Source of the DNA: an uncultured Cytophagaceae bacterium
GTDB lineage: Bacteria; Bacteroidota; Bacteroidia; Cytophagales; Spirosomataceae
Direction of reading: 5' to 3'
DNA: 11,833 nt
Assembly: GCA_903960725.1 (NCBI GenBank)
Contig: CAJCBY010000193.1
Coordinates: 1-11,833, forward strand
The position numbers and the translations under genes were made by a program. Positions 9,180 through 11,833 of the stretch are shown piece by piece. Within the stretch, counting starts at the first letter, position 1. Each line of letters starts with the position of its first letter. Under the pieces are notes generated by a model, which was not told where the DNA came from, did no database searches, and saw nothing but the letters and a program-made list of their open reading frames with translations.

Positions 9180-9183
9180 CCCC
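9158..9183. repeat. Stem-loop overlapping the prs promoter
   Basis: GGGGCGAAATT (9158-9168) pairs with AATTTTGCCCC (9173-9183) over 11 positions (10 Watson-Crick pairs and one G-T) around a 4-base GCTT loop. It starts 9 bases after the acn stop, and its right arm contains nearly all of the prs -7 box. It could be a 3'-end hairpin for acn mRNA, though no clear T-tract follows (TTGTTAAA), or an operator for prs. Confidence 0.5.
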
Positions 9184-9212
9184 TTGTTAAAAAAATAAGC
9201 CCTAACAATCCC

Positions 9213-10154
9213 ATGGCAGCAATTAACGCAGTTAAAATATTTTCTGGTTCTGCATCTAATTATTTAGCGAAAGATATTGCTAAGTATTATGGAAAAGATT
9301 TGGGCGCTGTAACTACTTTAAAGTTCTCAGACGGTGAAATGTCACCTAGTTTTGATGAATCTGTACGTGGTTGCGATGTGTTTATCATTCAGTCTACATT
9401 CCCTACAGCGGATAATTTAATGGAGCTGTTACTCATGATTGATGCCGCTAGACGTGCATCTGCTCATTATGTGACAGCTGTCATTCCTTATTTTGGGTAT
9501 TCACGTCAAGATCGTAAAGATCGTCCACGTGTAGGTATTGGAGCGAAATTAATTGGTAATCTTTTGACAGCAGCAGGAGCGGATCGTTTAATGACGATTG
9601 ACTTACATGCTGGTCAAATTCAAGGTTTCATGGACTTCCCAGTAGATCACTTGGAAGGAAATGCCATCTTCGTTCCTTATTTGAAATCATTAAATTTAGA
9701 CAACATTCTTTTTGCATCACCCGATGTAGGAGGCGTTGTTCGTACGCGTAATATGGCCAAATTCTTCAATGCAGAAATGGTTATTTGCGATAAGCACCGT
9801 AAGCGGGCTAATGAAATTGCTTCGATGCAATTAATTGGAGACGTGAAAGGGGCAGATGTCATCTTAGTCGATGACTTAATTGATACGGGTGGCACTTTGT
9901 GCAAAGCGGCTCAATTAATCATGGATAAAGGGGCAAATTCAGTTAGGGCGGTTGTCACCCACCCAGTTTTATCAGGTAAAGCGTATGAAAACATTTCTAA
10001 TTCTGTATTAACAGAGTTATTAGTGACAGATACCATTCCTTCGAAACAAGAATGTGACAAAATAAAGATTCTTTCGGTAGCTGAGCTTTTTGCAAAGGCA
10101 ATCGGACGTATCCGTGATCACGAATCTATCAGTTCATTATTTATTAAATATTAA
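9213..10154 (+). CDS. prs: Ribose-phosphate pyrophosphokinase (PRPP synthetase, class I)
   Basis: A 313-residue cytosolic enzyme that transfers pyrophosphate from ATP to ribose 5-phosphate, making PRPP for purine, pyrimidine, NAD, His and Trp synthesis. Seen: KIFSGSASNYLAKDIA near the N-terminus, the flexible-loop segment YFGYSRQDRKDRPR (93-106), the DLHAGQIQGF motif with His132, CDKHRKRAN (192-200), and the PRPP-binding loop VILVDDLIDTGGT (216-228). Length is standard for the family. The ATG at 9213 gives the normal N-terminus; a TTG at 9177 in frame would add 12 unrelated residues and falls inside the -7 box, so it is rejected. rplY follows after 61 bases, a pairing common across bacteria. 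Confidence 0.97.
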   Translation: MAAINAVKIFSGSASNYLAKDIAKYYGKDLGAVTTLKFSDGEMSPSFDESVRGCDVFIIQSTFPTADNLMELLLMIDAARRASAHYVTAVIPYFGYSRQDRKDRPRVGIGAKLIGNLLTAAGADRLMTIDLHAGQIQGFMDFPVDHLEGNAIFVPYLKSLNLDNILFASPDVGGVVRTRNMAKFFNAEMVICDKHRKRANEIASMQLIGDVKGADVILVDDLIDTGGTLCKAAQLIMDKGANSVRAVVTHPVLSGKAYENISNSVLTELLVTDTIPSKQECDKIKILSVAELFAKAIGRIRDHESISSLFIKY

Positions 10155-10162
10155 TTTCAACC

Positions 10163-10200
10163 GTTTCTAGGGGATAGCCTTTGTGCGAAAGACTAGAAGC
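10163..10200 (+). promoter_or_regulatory. Possible stem-loop in the rplY leader
   Basis: GTTTCTAG (10163-10170) can pair with CTAGAAGC (10193-10200) over 8 positions including one G-U, enclosing a 22-base loop. A smaller CTTT/AAAG stem (10179-10182 with 10188-10191) can nest inside. It fills most of the prs-rplY gap and ends 15 bases before the rplY ATG. A regulatory role is only a possibility. No exact TAnnTTTG promoter is present here, so rplY is probably read through from prs. Confidence 0.35.
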
Positions 10201-10215
10201 ATTAACAAAAACAAA

Positions 10216-10782
10216 ATGAAAAAATTAGAGATTGTAGGGTTTAAAAGAGCGAATCTCGGTACGAAGAGCGCAAATGATTTACGTAACGAAGCAATGGCAC
10301 CCTGTGTATTATACGGTGGTTCTGAGCAAGTTCACTTTGCTGTTCCAATGATCCTTTTCCGTGAATTATTATATTCTGCGGATGTGTACGAAGTTGAATT
10401 AAACATTGAGGGAACGAAATACCGTGCGATCTTACAAGATGCACAGTTCCACCCAGTAAACGAGATGATCTACCACGTAGACTTCTTAGAAATCCAAAAA
10501 GGTAAGCCAATCAAGATTGCTGTACCTATTAAAGTAACTGGAAATTCTCCAGGTGTTATCAAAGGGGGTAAAATGGTGCAAAAATTACGTAAGGTAACTT
10601 TACGTGGTCAAGCAGAAAGCATTCCTGATTTCGTAACAGTTGATATTTCTGGTTTAGACTTAGGTCAAACGGTTAAAGTAAACAAACTACAGGTAGAAGG
10701 ATGTGAGATCTTAAATCCAATGTCTAACCCAGTAGCAACAATCGACATCCCAAGAGCATTAAGAGGTAAGTTAACTGCTTAA
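10216..10782 (+). CDS. rplY: 50S ribosomal protein bL25 (Ctc/TL5 type)
   Basis: A 188-residue ribosomal protein of the long Ctc/TL5 form, which binds 5S rRNA in the large subunit. The N-terminal L25 domain (about 1-92) shows LRNEAMAPCVLYGG (22-35) and the typical QFHPVNEMIYHVDF (77-90). The C-terminal TL5 beta domain (about 98-188) contains GVIKGGKMVQKLRKVTLRG (113-131) and the ISGLDLGQTVKV region. Compared with better-known homologues, the basic patch before LRNE is poor (KSAND rather than an Arg/Lys-rich run). The ATG at 10216 is chosen over an in-frame upstream TTG at 10183, which would add 11 unrelated residues. It is probably cotranscribed with prs and ends at a strong terminator. A pth gene often follows this pair in other bacteria but not here. 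Confidence 0.94.
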   Translation: MKKLEIVGFKRANLGTKSANDLRNEAMAPCVLYGGSEQVHFAVPMILFRELLYSADVYEVELNIEGTKYRAILQDAQFHPVNEMIYHVDFLEIQKGKPIKIAVPIKVTGNSPGVIKGGKMVQKLRKVTLRGQAESIPDFVTVDISGLDLGQTVKVNKLQVEGCEILNPMSNPVATIDIPRALRGKLTA

Positions 10783-10817
10783 TATCTCTATCGGATTTCA
10801 CAGATTGATAGATAAAG

Positions 10818-10847
10818 AAAAAGCCCCGCAATTGCGGGGCTTTTTTT
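10818..10847. terminator. Bidirectional intrinsic terminator between rplY and hppA
   Basis: A 28-base perfect palindrome (10818-10845) has GCCCCGC and GCGGGGC arms, an AATT loop, five A residues to the left and seven T residues to the right. It therefore has a GC-rich stem and a T-tract on both strands. It lies 35 bases after the rplY stop and about 20 bases after the hppA stop on the other strand, so it can end both transcripts. Confidence 0.95.
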
Positions 10848-10867
10848 ATGCCTAGATTAAAAAGAAT

Positions 10868-11833
10868 CTATTTCTTAGCGACAATCGATTTTACGATTGG
10901 CGCTTTCTCCATCTTCTTTACTGAAGCATGATCGTTATCTCCTACGTGAATGTATGGAGCAATCACAAGAGAAACGATGGACATCAATTTAATCAAGATG
11001 TTCATAGAAGGACCTGATGTATCTTTGAATGGATCACCCACGGTATCACCTGTTACAGCAGCTTTGTGAGGCTCAGAACCTTTCTTATATGTTTGACCAT
11101 CGATTAATACACCTTTCTCGAATGATTTCTTAGCGTTATCCCAAGCTCCACCCGCATTTGATTGGAAAATACCCATCAATACACCTGAAACTGTAACACC
11201 TGCTAAAACACCACCTAAAACTTCTGGTCCCATAGTGAAACCAACAATAACAGGAACTGTTAGAGCGATAGCACCTGGAAGAATCATTTGGCGAATAGAC
11301 GCCTCAGTAGAGATAGCCACACACTTCTCGTATTCTGGCTTCGCTTTGTATTCCATAATTCCTGGAATCTCACGGAATTGACGACGAACTTCGTTCACCA
11401 TTTCCATAGCCGCTTTACCTACCGCAGAGATACATAGAGCAGAGAAGATGAATGGAATCATACCACCTACGAATAAACCTGCTAAAACATCCGCTTTGTA
11501 GATATCAATTTGGCTAATGCCTGCAATACCAACGAAAGCAGCAAAAAGAGCTAAAGAAGTTAAAGCTGCAGAAGCAATAGCAAAACCTTTACCCGTTGCA
11601 GCAGTTGTATTTCCTACTGCATCTAAGTTATCCGTACGATCACGAACTTCAGAAGGTAATTGAGCCATTTCAGCAATACCACCCGCGTTATCCGCGATAG
11701 GTCCAAAAGCATCAATAGCTAACTGCATCGCTGTCGTAGCCATCATACCTGCAGCAGCTATAGACACACCGTAAATTCCTGCGAAGTGATAAGAACCAAT
11801 AATACCAGCTGCCAAAACTAAAATAGGCAATAC
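10868..11833 (-). CDS. hppA: Membrane-bound ion-pumping pyrophosphatase, C-terminal part (gene runs off the window)
   Basis: The last 321 residues of an integral-membrane pyrophosphatase that couples PPi hydrolysis to H+ and/or Na+ transport. Conserved blocks are [39 protein letters not shown] near the third-quarter loop, and the C-terminal [15 protein letters not shown]. Several hydrophobic membrane segments lie between them. The block reads [10 protein letters not shown]: Ala at the first key position and Gly three residues on, the pattern of the K+-dependent subfamily, where K+-independent enzymes have Lys. The N-terminal half, including the membrane Glu used to separate Na+ from H+ pumps, is outside the window, so ion specificity cannot be judged. 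The reading frame is open to the window edge; the TTG at 11830 is an internal Leu codon, not a start. Confidence 0.95.
   Translation of the reverse strand, partial: VLPILVLAAGIIGSYHFAGIYGVSIAAAGMMATTAMQLAIDAFGPIADNAGGIAEMAQLPSEVRDRTDNLDAVGNTTAATGKGFAIASAALTSLALFAAFVGIAGISQIDIYKADVLAGLFVGGMIPFIFSALCISAVGKAAMEMVNEVRRQFREIPGIMEYKAKPEYEKCVAISTEASIRQMILPGAIALTVPVIVGFTMGPEVLGGVLAGVTVSGVLMGIFQSNAGGAWDNAKKSFEKGVLIDGQTYKKGSEPHKAAVTGDTVGDPFKDTSGPSMNILIKLMSIVSLVIAPYIHVGDNDHASVKKMEKAPIVKSIVAKK

Noticed and set aside
10168..10210. The rplY leader loosely recalls a 16S rRNA helix (GGGATAGCC followed by CGAAAG).
   Set aside because: The likeness is short and from memory only. No alignment could be run, and bL25 binds 5S rather than 16S rRNA.
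1..11833. Search for tRNA, rRNA, CRISPR, insertion sequences, prophage, toxin-antitoxin or defence genes.
   Set aside because: Nothing of the kind is visible; every long stretch is filled by a recognisable housekeeping or envelope gene.

Overview
This window looks like ordinary chromosomal core-genome DNA from a member of the Bacteroidota, most likely a Cytophagales-type bacterium. The evidence is a DUF5686 outer-membrane protein (a family largely confined to this phylum), start codons without Shine-Dalgarno sequences, and upstream elements matching the Bacteroidota promoter consensus TTTG-N19-TAnnTTTG. Base composition is moderately AT-rich. The genus cannot be fixed from the sequence.

Layout. 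A SAM-dependent methyltransferase gene (23-928, +) converges on a topA-folD unit (4309 to 925, -). The two stop codons overlap in one TTAA. Next comes a DUF5686 outer-membrane protein gene (6702 to 4405, -). It is divergent from the aconitase gene acn (6884-9148, +) across a 181-bp regulatory gap. Aconitase is followed by prs (9213-10154, +), with its own promoter, and by rplY/ctc (10216-10782, +). A perfect bidirectional terminator palindrome (10818-10845) separates rplY from the convergent membrane pyrophosphatase gene hppA, whose 5' part lies beyond the right edge.

Together the genes cover housekeeping work. folD supplies one-carbon folates, topA relaxes negative supercoils, and acn is the citrate-to-isocitrate step of the TCA cycle. 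prs makes PRPP for nucleotide, His and Trp synthesis. rplY encodes a 5S-rRNA-binding ribosomal protein. hppA uses pyrophosphate, a by-product of nucleotide and polymer synthesis, to pump ions.

I see no mobile element, CRISPR array, tRNA, rRNA, toxin-antitoxin pair or defence system, and no gene set that looks like an undescribed system. No intergenic stretch exceeds 300 bases. The points worth a second look are small: a triple TTTTACCA repeat forming the acn leader, a stem-loop overlapping the prs promoter, a Gly-to-Lys change in a FolD signature motif, a folD terminator that appears to lie inside the neighbouring methyltransferase gene, and two genes that seem forced to start at TTG.
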